From Klenkia brasiliensis (GTDB lineage: Bacteria; Actinomycetota; Actinomycetes; Mycobacteriales; Geodermatophilaceae), in NCBI RefSeq assembly GCF_900100695.1, contig NZ_FNCF01000011.1, forward strand, positions 1 through 58,498: DNA of 58,498 bases, given 5' to 3'. Made by a program: the position numbers and the translations under genes. Positions within the stretch are counted from its first letter, which is position 1; each line of letters begins with the position of its first letter. Under the pieces are notes generated by a model that did not search any database, was not told the DNA's origin, and worked only from the letters and a program-made list of their open reading frames with translations. This document shows positions 45,221-54,102 of this stretch, in pieces.

Positions 45221-46197
45221 CAGCCGCCCGCCCCCGGCAGGGAGGGCACCGGCGGCACCGGCTGGGCGTCCTCGCCCGTGCCGTACTTGCCCGAGGTGCC
45301 CTCGCCCTCGGCCGACAGCGCCAGCACGGTGCTGATCCGGCCCTCGGGGGCGTTGGCGTTGTCGACGGTGGACACCGCGGCCGAGGCCGTCGGGTCGGCC
45401 CGGATGGTGCCGACCAGCCCGCCGTCGGCGGCGGCACCGGCGTCGCCGGAGACCACGGTGCCCGAGCCCTGCTGGTCCAGCGCGGTCACCAGCTCGACCA
45501 GGGTGGCGTTGCGCTGGGCCGCGTCGTCGCCGGACAGCGACCCCGAGGTCAGGAAGACGGCGTGGTCGGCGGCGGTGACGCTGGCGCTCTCCTGGGTCAG
45601 CACGCCCAGCGCGGACAGCCCGGCCAGCACCTGCGCGGTCGCGGTGGTGGCCGGCACCACGGGGGCGCCGCCGTCGGTGCCCGGGGCGACCATGAGGACC
45701 TGGGCCAGCAGGCTGCCCACCAGCGCGCCGGTGTCGCCGGCGTCCTCGGGCAGCGTGACGCCGGGCGGCAGGGCCCCGGGCCCGGTGACGTAGGTCTGCA
45801 GGCTGCTCTCGCTGGCCGGGTCGCTGTAGGCCGGGGTCAGCCGCACCGTGCCGGTGACGGTGGCACCGGCGTCGCCCAGCAGGGCGGTGATCTCGTCGAC
45901 GGCCGGTGCGCTGACGTCCTCGTTGCCGATGACCAGCACCACCGAGCGGCCCACCAGGGTGTCCGCGACCAGGGCGGGGCCGACCTCCTCGGCGAAGCCG
46001 CCGGTGGCGTCGAGCTGGGCCTGCAGGCCCTGGTTGGTGTCCTCGAGCCCGCGCTTGTCCTCCTGCAGGCCGCTGACCTGGGTCTGCAGGTTGTCCAGCA
46101 GGCCGCCGTTGAGCGCGGTGGTGCCGATGACCACGCCGAGGGCGATGGCCAGGAAGACCGCGATCAGGGAGACGAGGTGGTAGCGGAAGTCGATCAC
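45220..46197 (-). CDS. MctB/SteB-type membrane protein
   Basis: The 325-residue protein has one N-terminal transmembrane segment (LVSLIAVFLAIALGVVIGTT at ~8-27), a coiled coil at ~35-60 (LQTQVSGLQEDKRGLEDTNQ) and a large outside domain (CopperMctB family). In M. tuberculosis Rv1698 was linked to copper handling; in Corynebacterium glutamicum the homologue, SteB, works with SteA in daughter-cell separation. GTG at 46197 overlaps the steA stop (GTGA). Both roles remain possible here; the pairing with SteA makes the division role likely. Confidence 0.9.
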   Translation of the reverse strand: MIDFRYHLVSLIAVFLAIALGVVIGTTALNGGLLDNLQTQVSGLQEDKRGLEDTNQGLQAQLDATGGFAEEVGPALVADTLVGRSVVLVIGNEDVSAPAVDEITALLGDAGATVTGTVRLTPAYSDPASESSLQTYVTGPGALPPGVTLPEDAGDTGALVGSLLAQVLMVAPGTDGGAPVVPATTATAQVLAGLSALGVLTQESASVTAADHAVFLTSGSLSGDDAAQRNATLVELVTALDQQGSGTVVSGDAGAAADGGLVGTIRADPTASAAVSTVDNANAPEGRISTVLALSAEGEGTSGKYGTGEDAQPVPPVPSLPGAGG

Positions 46198-47378
46198 GAG
46201 AAGAGGTTCTCCAACCAGAACACGAGGCTGTCCCACTGGTCGACCAGCAGGTCGACGTAGATGCGGCCCGCGGTCGAGACGGCCAGGGCGGCGCCGATGG
46301 AGACGAGGGCGGCCAGCACCAGCAGGACGAGGGCGATGGTCGAGATGCGGCTGCGGTAGAGGCGGCTGACGCCCTTGGCGTCGACCAGCTTGCCGCCCAG
46401 CCGGAGGCGGGTGAGGAACGTCGAGGCCATGCCGCCGCGGCCCTTGTCGAGGAACTCGACCAGGGTGGCGTGCGTGCCGACGGCGACGATGAGGGTGGCG
46501 CCCTTCTCGTCGGCCAGCAGCATCGCGATGTCCTCGCTGGTGGCCGCGGCCGGGAAGGTGATGGCGTCGACGCCGAGGTCGAGCACGCGCTGCAGGCCGG
46601 GGGCCCGGCCGTCGGCGTAGGCGTGCACCACCACCTCGGCCCCGCAGCGCAGGACGTCGTCGGACACCGAGTCCATGTCGCCGATGATCATGTCCGGCTG
46701 GTAGCCGGCCTCGATCAGCGCGTCGGCGCCGCCGTCGACGCCGATGAGCACGGGGTGGTAGTCGCGGACGTAGGACCGCAGCGCCGCGAGGTCCTCCTTG
46801 TAGTCGTAGCCCCGGACCACGACGAGCACGTGCCGGCCCTCGAGGTCGGTGCGGACGTCGGGCACGCCGACGCCGTCGAGCAGGAGCGCCCGCTCCTTCT
46901 TCATGTACTCCATCGTGTTGGCCGCGAACGCCTCGAGCTGGGTGCTCAGCCCGGCGCGCGCCTCGGCCATGGAGGCGGCGATGGTCTCCTCGGTCTGCTC
47001 GGTGCCCGAGGCGACCTCCGCGTCGCCGACGTAGAGGGTGCTGCCCTCCAGCCGCGCGGTGGCGCCCTCCTTCACGGCGGCGAAGACCTCGCGGCCGACG
47101 CCGTCGACCAGCGGGATGCCGGCCGCGGCGAGGATGCCCGGGCCGAGGTTCGGGTAGCGCCCCGAGGTGCTCGCCGCGGCGTTGACCACGGCGGCGACCT
47201 TGCAGGCGACGAGGGAGTCGGCGCTGACGCGGTCGAGGTCGACGTGGTCGATGACGGCGATGTCGCCGGGCCGCAGCCGCTTGGTCAGGTTCTTGGTGCG
47301 GCGGTCCAGCCGCACGGTCCCGCTGACCCCGAGAGCTGTCTCGGTGGCACGCGAGCGCCGCAGGGAACCGATACGCAT
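46194..47378 (-). CDS. steA: SteA, cytokinetic-ring-associated protein
   Basis: The 394-residue protein has a thiamine pyrophosphokinase-like domain (VDGGADALIEAGYQPDMIIG then DMDSVSDD at ~240-265) and a C-terminal transmembrane segment (ISTIALVLLVLAALVSIGAA). In C. glutamicum SteA localises to the division site and promotes cell separation with SteB through the RipC-FtsEX pathway. Thiamine pyrophosphokinase activity itself is not expected. ATG at 47378 begins the family reading; the ribosome site is weak. It lies 176 bases from a divergent TetR gene. Confidence 0.9.
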   Translation of the reverse strand: MRIGSLRRSRATETALGVSGTVRLDRRTKNLTKRLRPGDIAVIDHVDLDRVSADSLVACKVAAVVNAAASTSGRYPNLGPGILAAAGIPLVDGVGREVFAAVKEGATARLEGSTLYVGDAEVASGTEQTEETIAASMAEARAGLSTQLEAFAANTMEYMKKERALLLDGVGVPDVRTDLEGRHVLVVVRGYDYKEDLAALRSYVRDYHPVLIGVDGGADALIEAGYQPDMIIGDMDSVSDDVLRCGAEVVVHAYADGRAPGLQRVLDLGVDAITFPAAATSEDIAMLLADEKGATLIVAVGTHATLVEFLDKGRGGMASTFLTRLRLGGKLVDAKGVSRLYRSRISTIALVLLVLAALVSIGAALAVSTAGRIYVDLLVDQWDSLVFWLENLFS

Positions 47379-47554
47379 GGTCGCGATCGTCGCACGTGGC
47401 CCCGACCGGCCCCCTGCCCGACGCGCTCCCGGGCGACGGTGAGAGGCAGTCGTCCGCTCACGGAGAGTGGCCGACACCGCGGTCGGCCGACACGCCGGGC
47501 CCGGGCCGGGCACCCCGTCGGGGGCCTCCAGGAGACCCCTCTAGCGTGGCTCGG

Positions 47555-48481
47555 GTGACTGGTGGGGCCCGCTCGGGGCGAGCTGCAGCGACTGTCCCGA
47601 CGACCCCTCCCGACCCCGGCCGCGCCGTGCACGAGGTCGTCCGCGACGGTGCGCCGGCTGCAGCCACGGCAACGGGACGACCCGAGGACGTCGTGGCCGC
47701 GCAGGCCCGCGTCGAGGCCGCCGACGAGGTGGGCCGCGCGCTGGCCGACCGCCCCGCCGCGCCCGCCGCCGTCCCGGCACCCGAGCCCGCTCCCGCGGTC
47801 GCCGAGGACCGGGCCCCGCGGCGCCGCCGGCGCGGGGTGAACCTGCGCGAGCTGCGCCGGCAGCAGACCCGGGAGGCCATCGTCGACGCGGCCGCCGCGC
47901 TGTTCGCCGAGCGCGGTTTCGACCACGTCAGCGTGCTGGAGATCGCCCAGCGCGCCGGCGTGGTGGAGAAGACGGTGTTCAACCACTTCCCGGTCAAGGA
48001 GGGCCTGGTCTTCGAGGCCGACCCGCCGATGCAGGCCGCGCTGCTGGACGCGGTGCGCCGCCGTCCGGCCGGGGAGTCGGTGGCCGCGGCCGCCGGCAGC
48101 TTCATCGTCGCGGCGTGCAGCCGGCTGGGCGACCCCGCCGCGGCGCAGGCCGTGGCGGAGATGGCCCGGGTCATCCGCGGGTCCCGGACGCTGCAGGTGC
48201 GCGAACGGGAGATCCTCGGCCAGCTCACCGATGCCCTCGCCGAGCAGATCACCCTGGAGACCCGGGCGGCGCCCGGCGAGCTCGAGCCGTGGCTGGCCGC
48301 GCACGCGGTGCTGGGGCTGTACCAGTCGCTGCTGGAGCTGGCCCGCGACCGGGTGCTGGCACCTGCCCCGGACGGCGACGACCGGGCCGGCCGGCTGGCC
48401 GACGACCTGCGGGCCGCCGGCGAGCGGGGGCTGGCGCTGCTGCAGTTCGGCCTGGCCAGCTACGCCAAGCGCCCGGCCTGA
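47555..48481 (+). CDS. TetR-family regulator with a long N-terminal extension
   Basis: The 308-residue protein has a disordered Ala/Pro/Arg-rich extension of about 95 residues and then a TetR helix-turn-helix (RRQQTREAIVDAAAALFAER, then AQRAGVVEKTVFNHFPVKEG). GTG at 47555 is 8-13 bases after TAGCGT, so the transcript could be leaderless; an inner GTG at 47838 would give a normal-length regulator and is a real alternative. It is inserted, on the opposite strand, between recN and steA, genes that are adjacent in mycobacteria. The target is unknown; steA-steB is the obvious candidate by position. Confidence 0.8.
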   Translation: MTGGARSGRAAATVPTTPPDPGRAVHEVVRDGAPAAATATGRPEDVVAAQARVEAADEVGRALADRPAAPAAVPAPEPAPAVAEDRAPRRRRRGVNLRELRRQQTREAIVDAAAALFAERGFDHVSVLEIAQRAGVVEKTVFNHFPVKEGLVFEADPPMQAALLDAVRRRPAGESVAAAAGSFIVAACSRLGDPAAAQAVAEMARVIRGSRTLQVREREILGQLTDALAEQITLETRAAPGELEPWLAAHAVLGLYQSLLELARDRVLAPAPDGDDRAGRLADDLRAAGERGLALLQFGLASYAKRPA

Positions 48482-48502
48482 CCGGGAAGGTCAGAGGCCC
48501 GG

Positions 48503-50302
48503 TCAGCGGCCCGCGGCGGCCTTCTCCAGCAGCTCGCGGGCGTGTGCCTGACCGGTGTCGCTGTCGGCGAGCCCGGACAGCATGCGGGCCAACTCCCGCA
48601 CCCGGTCCTCGCCGCGCACCGCGCGGATGTCGGTGGCGGTGACCCCGGCGGCGGTGTCGGCGGACTTGTCGACCACCAGGTGCGTGTCGGCGAAGGCCGC
48701 GACCTGGGCCAGGTGGGTGACCACCACGACCTGGTGCTCGCGGGCCAGCCGGGCCAGCCGCCGGCCGATCTCGCCCGCCGCCTGGCCGCCCACCCCCGCG
48801 TCGACCTCGTCGAAGACCATCACCGGCACGGGGTCGGCCCCGGCGAAGACCACCTCGATGGCCAGCATGACCCGGGAGAGCTCGCCGCCGGAGGCACCCT
48901 TGTGCACCGGGCGGGCCGGCGCACCGGGGTGGGCGGCCAGCAGCAGCGCGACCTCGTCGGCGCCGTCGGGACCGGGGTGCTCGAGGTCGGTGTCGACTGA
49001 GAAGGAGACCCGGGCGGCGGCCATCGCCAGCCCGGCCAGCTCCCGCCCGACGTCGGCGGCGAACCCGTCGGCGGCGGCCAGCCGCCCGGCGGTCACCTGC
49101 TCCGACAGCGACCGCAGCTCCGCCCGGGCGGCATCGCGCTCGGCGGCCAGCCGCTCCAGGGCCTCGTCGGACACGTCGAGGCGGCCCAGCCGCTCCTCGG
49201 CGTCGCGGGCCCAGGCCAGCACCCCGCCGACGCCGCTCGCGGGGTCGGCGTAGCCGCGGACCAGGGCGGTGATGGCCGCGCGGCGGTCCATCACCTCGGC
49301 CAGCCGGGCGGGGTCGGCGTCCAGGTCGGCGACGTACCCGGCCAGCTCGACACCGATGTCGGCGACCACCGCGCCGGCGTCGGCCAGCCGGTCGGCCAGC
49401 GCGCGCAGCTGGGGGTCCCCGGCCGCGGCCAGCGCCCGCTGCCCGGCCGCCAGCGCGGTGACGGCGTCCTGCGGCAGGTCGTCGGTGCCGCCCAGGTCGC
49501 CGGTGGTGTCGCCGACCAGGGCCAGCCGGGCCTCGTCGGCGGCGGCGCGCAGCGCGTCGGCGTCACCGAGCCGGGCGGCCAGCGCGTCGAGCTGGGTGTC
49601 CTCGTCGGGCTCGGGGGCGACCGCGGCGATCTCCTCCAGGCCCCGGCGCAGCACCTCGGCGGTCTGGGCCAGCTCACGGGTCTGGGTGCGGCGGCGCTCC
49701 AGGTCCTCGGCCAGCTGCCGCCACCGGGCGTGGGCCTGCCGGTGCCGCTCCACCAGCTCCAGCTGGGCGGCACCGGCGTAGCGGTCCAGGGCGCGGCGCT
49801 GCTCGGCCGGCCGGGTCAACCGGAGCTGGTCGGTCTGGCCGTGCAGGGCCAGCAGGTCCTCGGCCAGCTCGGCGACCACGCCGACCGGCACGCTGCGGCC
49901 GCCCAGGTGGGCGCGGGAGCGGCCCTCGGCGTTCACCGTGCGGGCGAGGATGAGGGTGCCGTCCTCGTCGGGCTCGGCGCCGGCGTCGGCCGCCCGGGCC
50001 CAGACCGGCGAGTCCCCGGGCAGCGCCAGCCGGCCCTCGACACCCGCGCGGCCCGTCGCCCGGACCCGCCCGGGGTCGGCCCGGCCGCCGAACAGCAGGC
50101 TCAGCCCGGTCACCACCATCGTCTTGCCGGCGCCGGTCTCCCCCGTGACGACCGTCAACCCGGGGTCGAGGTCGAGGGTCACGTCGTCGATCGCGCCCAG
50201 GCCGTGGATGTGCAGCTCGGTCAGCGCGCCGTTGCGGGGCGGGCCGGCCGGCGCAGCGGGGCGGGGCGGGACGGCCGCCGCGCGGGCCTCACGCCTGGCC
50301 AT
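48503..50302 (-). CDS. recN: DNA repair protein RecN
   Basis: The 599-residue SMC-like ATPase has Walker A GETGAGKTMVV near residue 55, a long coiled coil (~150-400), the ABC signature KGASGGELSRVMLAIE and Walker B VMVFDEVDAGVGG, all in RecN order. It acts early in repair of double-strand breaks. ATG at 50302 overlaps the nadK stop by 14 bases. About 27 residues before the conserved LTELHIHGLGAIDDV start are Ala/Pro-rich. Confidence 0.95.
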   Translation of the reverse strand: MARREARAAAVPPRPAAPAGPPRNGALTELHIHGLGAIDDVTLDLDPGLTVVTGETGAGKTMVVTGLSLLFGGRADPGRVRATGRAGVEGRLALPGDSPVWARAADAGAEPDEDGTLILARTVNAEGRSRAHLGGRSVPVGVVAELAEDLLALHGQTDQLRLTRPAEQRRALDRYAGAAQLELVERHRQAHARWRQLAEDLERRRTQTRELAQTAEVLRRGLEEIAAVAPEPDEDTQLDALAARLGDADALRAAADEARLALVGDTTGDLGGTDDLPQDAVTALAAGQRALAAAGDPQLRALADRLADAGAVVADIGVELAGYVADLDADPARLAEVMDRRAAITALVRGYADPASGVGGVLAWARDAEERLGRLDVSDEALERLAAERDAARAELRSLSEQVTAGRLAAADGFAADVGRELAGLAMAAARVSFSVDTDLEHPGPDGADEVALLLAAHPGAPARPVHKGASGGELSRVMLAIEVVFAGADPVPVMVFDEVDAGVGGQAAGEIGRRLARLAREHQVVVVTHLAQVAAFADTHLVVDKSADTAAGVTATDIRAVRGEDRVRELARMLSGLADSDTGQAHARELLEKAAAGR

Positions 50303-51326
50303 CGGCACCCCCGGTCGCCTGCCGGTCGGCGGTGTCCTCGCGCAGCAGCACGTTGCGGCCGCGCGGCAGCTCGTGGCCGGGACCGGCGTGCCCGCGGGCG
50401 CCGCGGAAACCCCGGACGGGCAGGCCGAACTTGGCGACCAGCCGGTCACCGAAGCTGCGTGGCTGCACCCGCGCGATGCGCACCGGCCGGTCCGAGCGCC
50501 GGACGTCGACCCGTCCGCCCACCGGGATCTCCACGGTCCGCCGTCCGTCGGCCGAGACCCGCGCCCGGGTGCCGTCGGCCGGGACCCCGACGGTGAGCAC
50601 CGACTGCGGCGACGTGACCAGCGGCCGAGCGAACAGGGCGTGCGCGTTGGTGGGGACGACCAGGATGGCCTCGACGTCGGGCCACACGACCGGCCCGCCG
50701 GCGGAGAAGGCGTAGGCCGTCGAACCGGTGGGCGTGGCGGCCAGCACGCCGTCGCAGCCGAAGCTGGTCAGCGGGCGGCCGTCGATGGCGAGCACGACGT
50801 CCAGGACCCGCGACCGCTCAGTCTTCTCCACCGACGCCTCGTTCAGCGCCCAGGTGCCGCCGACCCGCTCCCCCGCCGCGTCGAAGACGTCGACGGCGAG
50901 GGTGAGCCGCTCCTCGACGGAGTACTCGCACTGCTCGATGGCGGTGAGGGTCTCCTCGACGGTCTCCGGCTCGGTCTCGGCGAGGAACCCGACCTTGCCG
51001 AGGTTGACCCCGGTGAGCGCGGCGTCGGTGGCGCGGGCGAGCTCGGCGGCGCGCAGGAAGGTGCCGTCGCCGCCCATCACGATGACCACCTCGGCGCCCT
51101 CGGCCGCGCCGGGCCCGAAGGGCACCACCTCGGCGCCCTCGATGCCCAGGTCGACCGCCTCGTCGTCGAGCAGGCGGACGACGAGCCCGGCGCGGGTGAG
51201 CCGCTCGGCGGAGGCGCGGGCGAGCTCGATGATGTCGGCCCGGCCGGTGTGCACGGCGAGCAGCACCCGCCGGACGCCGTCGGCCGGGGTGCAGGCGGTG
51301 CGGTCGGCTGGCTGGCTGGCGGTCAC
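50289..51326 (-). CDS. nadK: NAD kinase
   Basis: The 345-residue protein phosphorylates NAD to NADP. Motifs are GGDGTFLRAAELARAT (the GGDG kinase motif), NLGKVGFLAE, NEASVEK and TPTGSTAYAFSAGGPVVWP, all conserved in NadK/PpnK. The C-terminal tail (from about residue 300) is basic and variable. GTG at 51326 overlaps the tlyA stop (GTGA), as expected in the tlyA-nadK-recN operon. Confidence 0.95.
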   Translation of the reverse strand: MTASQPADRTACTPADGVRRVLLAVHTGRADIIELARASAERLTRAGLVVRLLDDEAVDLGIEGAEVVPFGPGAAEGAEVVIVMGGDGTFLRAAELARATDAALTGVNLGKVGFLAETEPETVEETLTAIEQCEYSVEERLTLAVDVFDAAGERVGGTWALNEASVEKTERSRVLDVVLAIDGRPLTSFGCDGVLAATPTGSTAYAFSAGGPVVWPDVEAILVVPTNAHALFARPLVTSPQSVLTVGVPADGTRARVSADGRRTVEIPVGGRVDVRRSDRPVRIARVQPRSFGDRLVAKFGLPVRGFRGARGHAGPGHELPRGRNVLLREDTADRQATGGADGQA

Positions 51327-52120
51327 TGGGGGCCTTCCTGGACTGCTCGTTCGACGGCTGCGGGGTCCGGCGCGGGTGCGTCGGTGCGCAGGTGGAGGAA
51401 GAACTCGACGTTGCCCGCCGGACCTGGCAGCGGGCTGGCGACGACACCGGCGGTGCCCCACCCGGCGTCGGCGGCGGCCCGGGCGACGGACAGGACGGCG
51501 TCGGCCCGGTGGCCGAGGTCGCGGACCACGCCGCCGGCCCCGAGCCGCTCGCGGCCCACTTCGAACTGCGGCTTGACCATCGGCAGCAGCTCACCGGCCG
51601 GGTCGGTGCAGGCCAGCAGCGCGGGCAGGACCAGACGCAGGGAGATGAAGGACAGGTCGGCGACCACCAGGTCCACCGGCCCGCCGATGTCGTCCGGGGT
51701 CAGGGTGCGCACGTTGGTTCGCTCGTGGACGGCGACCCGATCGTCGGTGCGCAGCGACCAGGCCAGCTCGCCGTAGCCGACGTCGACGGCGACCACCTCG
51801 CGCGCCCCGCGGCTCAGGCACACCTCGGTGAACCCGCCGGTGGAGGCGCCTGCGTCGAGGACCCGGCGGCCGGCCGGGTCGACGCCGAGACCGTCGAGCG
51901 CGCCGATGAGCTTGTGGGCCCCCCGCGACACCCAGGACGGCGCCCCAGGGTCGTCCCGGACCACCACCGGCGTGCCGGCCTCGACCCCGGTGGCCGGCTT
52001 GGTCGCGGTCTGCCCCGCGACGCTCACCCGGCCCTCGGCGATCAGCGACTGCGCGTGCTCGCGCGAGCGGGCCAGCGAGCGGCGGACGAGCTCGGCGTCC
52101 AGCCGGGCACGCCGGGCCAT
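51323..52120 (-). CDS. tlyA: TlyA-type rRNA methyltransferase
   Basis: The 265-residue protein has an N-terminal S4 domain (RLDAELVRRSLARSREHAQS) and a FtsJ-like SAM-binding domain (VLDAGASTGGFTEVCLSRGA, VAVDVGYGELAW, VVADLSFISL, KPQFEVG). In M. tuberculosis TlyA 2'-O-methylates 16S and 23S rRNA, which affects capreomycin sensitivity. Length and domain order agree. ATG at 52120 begins the reading. It starts the tlyA-nadK-recN chain. Confidence 0.95.
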   Translation of the reverse strand: MARRARLDAELVRRSLARSREHAQSLIAEGRVSVAGQTATKPATGVEAGTPVVVRDDPGAPSWVSRGAHKLIGALDGLGVDPAGRRVLDAGASTGGFTEVCLSRGAREVVAVDVGYGELAWSLRTDDRVAVHERTNVRTLTPDDIGGPVDLVVADLSFISLRLVLPALLACTDPAGELLPMVKPQFEVGRERLGAGGVVRDLGHRADAVLSVARAAADAGWGTAGVVASPLPGPAGNVEFFLHLRTDAPAPDPAAVERAVQEGPQ

Positions 52121-52148
52121 CAGCGAGGCCCCGGGCGACGAGGTGGGT

Positions 52149-52358
52149 TCACAGCTGGTCGACGGTGGCCAGCAGCCGGTGCAGCCGCTCGTGCTCGGCG
52201 GTCAGGACCTCGGCGTGCTCCCCCACCGGCAGCCGCGCCAGGCGGGCGGCCAGGTCGTCCTCCACCGCGGGGGCCGCGGGCGCTGCGGGTGCCGTCGGGG
52301 ACGCGTCCGGCGCGGGACGCAGCCACGCCCCCGGTCGAGGTCTCCCCGAGGTGCTCAC
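52149..52358 (-). CDS. Small conserved protein upstream of tlyA
   Basis: The 69-residue product is Pro/Ala-rich at the N-terminus and ends in an amphipathic helix, EHAEVLTAEHERLHRLLATV. GTG at 52358 has GGAGGAGG upstream at good distance, a strong sign of a real gene. A short gene of similar type (Rv1693) stands in the same place in M. tuberculosis. The function is unknown. Confidence 0.7.
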   Translation of the reverse strand: MSTSGRPRPGAWLRPAPDASPTAPAAPAAPAVEDDLAARLARLPVGEHAEVLTAEHERLHRLLATVDQL

Positions 52359-52531
52359 AGGTGCCGCCTCCTCCCGCCGTCGGGCGCTCCGGGCCGGGCG
52401 CCGGTCGCCCCTGCGAGGTTACCGGCCGGCGGCGGACCGCACGGCGGCGCCGGGACCCGACCGGCCCGGGTCCGGGGGCGCGGTAGCGTGCCCGCGACCC
52501 CGCACCCGACGCGCCCAGGAGGCAGCCGACC

Positions 52532-52870
52532 GTGGCCACGCTCGAGCAGTGCATGACCGCCCTGAAGGGCTTCGTCGGCGACCTGGCCGCGAACCCCGCG
52601 CTGGCCGGGCTGGACCGCTCGGTGTCCTGTCGGCTGACAGACCTCGGCCAGGTCGTGCAGGGCCGGCTGGTGAACGGCAGCGCCCAGGGCATGGCGGCGG
52701 TGCCCGACGGGCCCGGCGTGCCGAAGGCCGACATCCGCATCACCACGGCCAGCGACGACCTGGTGGCGCTGACCACCGGCGAGCTGGGCTTCGGGTCGGC
52801 GTGGGCCTCGGGACGGGTCAAGCTGGAGGCCGGCCTGCGCGACATGCTCCGGCTGCGCGCCCTGCTCTGA
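52532..52870 (+). CDS. SCP2 sterol-binding-domain protein
   Basis: The 112-residue protein fits the SCP-2 lipid-binding fold: a first helix, then SVSCRLTDLGQVVQGRLVNG (strands) and KADIRITTASDDLVALTTGE, then a C-terminal helix with GRVKLEAGLRDMLRLRALL. These proteins bind sterols, fatty acyl chains or polyketides. GTG at 52532 follows AGGAGG by 8 bases. It is monocistronic, divergent from the tlyA group. The ligand is unknown. Confidence 0.88.
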   Translation: MATLEQCMTALKGFVGDLAANPALAGLDRSVSCRLTDLGQVVQGRLVNGSAQGMAAVPDGPGVPKADIRITTASDDLVALTTGELGFGSAWASGRVKLEAGLRDMLRLRALL

Positions 52871-52949
52871 CCGCGGCCGGGGACCTGGCCGAGCACCCGG
52901 CCGGGGAACCGGCTCGGGTCCGTAACCGCTCCCGGGCCGTCCGCCGCGG

Positions 52950-54041
52950 TCACCGGCCCGCCAGGCCCCACCGGCCGAGGGCTTCCCGCGCCGCGTCGTC
53001 GGCGGCCCGCACGTCCGCCGGGGCGCCCCGGTCGACGGTGGCTGCCCAGTGCGCCACGCACAGCGCGCGCAGGCCGTCCAGCCCGTCGTCCTCGGGGCCG
53101 CCGTCCGCCGCGTCGTCGGTCCGGCGCAGCTCCAGACCGTCGTCGCCCGCGGTCGCCACCCAGGCTCCGCACCGCCAGGCCTCGCCCTCGGCCCGGACAC
53201 CGGGGTGGGGGCGGTCCAGGCCCCCGACGTCCTCGGCGAGCAGGTCGGGCCGCGCCTCGGGACCGGCGGCGAGCAGGTCGGCCGGTGTGGTGACCCCCGA
53301 CAGCACGAGCAGCGTGGGCGCGCCGACCCGGCGGCCACCCTCGATGTCGGTGTCGAGCCGGTCGCCGACGACGAGGGGGCTGCGGGCCCCGGTGCGCCGC
53401 ACGCACTCGGCGTGCATGGCCGGGTCGGGTTTGCCGGTGACCAGCGGCTGCTGGCCGGTGACGGTGCTGACCACGCCGACCAGGGCGCCGTTGCCGGGGA
53501 GCACGCCGCGCGGCGAGGGGATCGTCGCGTCGGCGTTGGTGGCCACGTGGGTGGCGCCGCCGCGGACGGCCACGACGGCCTCCGCGAGCTGGGTCCAGCC
53601 GACGTCGCGGCCGTAGCCCTGCACGACCGCGACGGGGTCGTCCTCGGCGCTGTCGACCACGCGCAGGCCGGCGTCCCGCAGCGCGGCCGCCACGCCGGGT
53701 CCCCCGACGGGCAGGACGGCAGCACCGTCGCCGAACCGCTGCGCGACCACGGTGGCCGCCGCCTGGGAGCTGGTGATGACGTCGCCGGCGTCGGCGGGCA
53801 TGCCCAGGTCGGTCAGGTGCGCGGCCACCTCCTGGGGTGTGCGGGCCGCGTTGTTGGTGACGAACCCCAGTCGCATGCCGGCCGCCCGGGCCCGCTCGAG
53901 GGCCTCGGCCGCGCCGGGCACCGCATCGGGGCCGACGTAGAGCACGCCGTCGAGGTCGAGCAGCGCGACGTCGTGCAGGGTGTCGGGTGCCTGGGCGGCG
54001 CCCCGGGCGAGCGGGGGCGGCGAGGGGTGCTCGGAGGTCAC
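52950..54041 (-). CDS. HAD-superfamily hydrolase, class IIA (NagD-like)
   Basis: The 363-residue phosphatase has motif I LLDLDGVLYVGPDAVPGA (nucleophile Asp), motif II VTNNAART, motif III Lys in VTGKPDP, and motif IV VVGDRLDTDIEGGRRVG, with a class IIA cap between II and III. NagD-like enzymes dephosphorylate nucleotides or sugar phosphates. The C-terminal ~100 residues beyond the fold (RCGAWVATAGDDGLELRR onward) are an extra domain also seen in actinobacterial relatives. GTG at 54041 has no strong ribosome site. It matches the Rv1692 position. Confidence 0.88.
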   Translation of the reverse strand: MTSEHPSPPPLARGAAQAPDTLHDVALLDLDGVLYVGPDAVPGAAEALERARAAGMRLGFVTNNAARTPQEVAAHLTDLGMPADAGDVITSSQAAATVVAQRFGDGAAVLPVGGPGVAAALRDAGLRVVDSAEDDPVAVVQGYGRDVGWTQLAEAVVAVRGGATHVATNADATIPSPRGVLPGNGALVGVVSTVTGQQPLVTGKPDPAMHAECVRRTGARSPLVVGDRLDTDIEGGRRVGAPTLLVLSGVTTPADLLAAGPEARPDLLAEDVGGLDRPHPGVRAEGEAWRCGAWVATAGDDGLELRRTDDAADGGPEDDGLDGLRALCVAHWAATVDRGAPADVRAADDAAREALGRWGLAGR

Positions 54042-54089
54042 CGGGGAATCCGACCACAGCGGCCCGGCGGGCGCCCGTCCCGTGGCTCC

Positions 54090-54102
54090 TACCATCGCGG
54101 GG
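54090..54102 (+). promoter_or_regulatory. Candidate leaderless promoter for the DUF1015 gene
   Basis: TACCAT (54090-54095) fits an actinobacterial -10 and ends 6 bases before the GTG start at 54102, so transcription could begin at the start codon. No Shine-Dalgarno sequence is seen, which agrees with a leaderless message. Confidence 0.4.
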
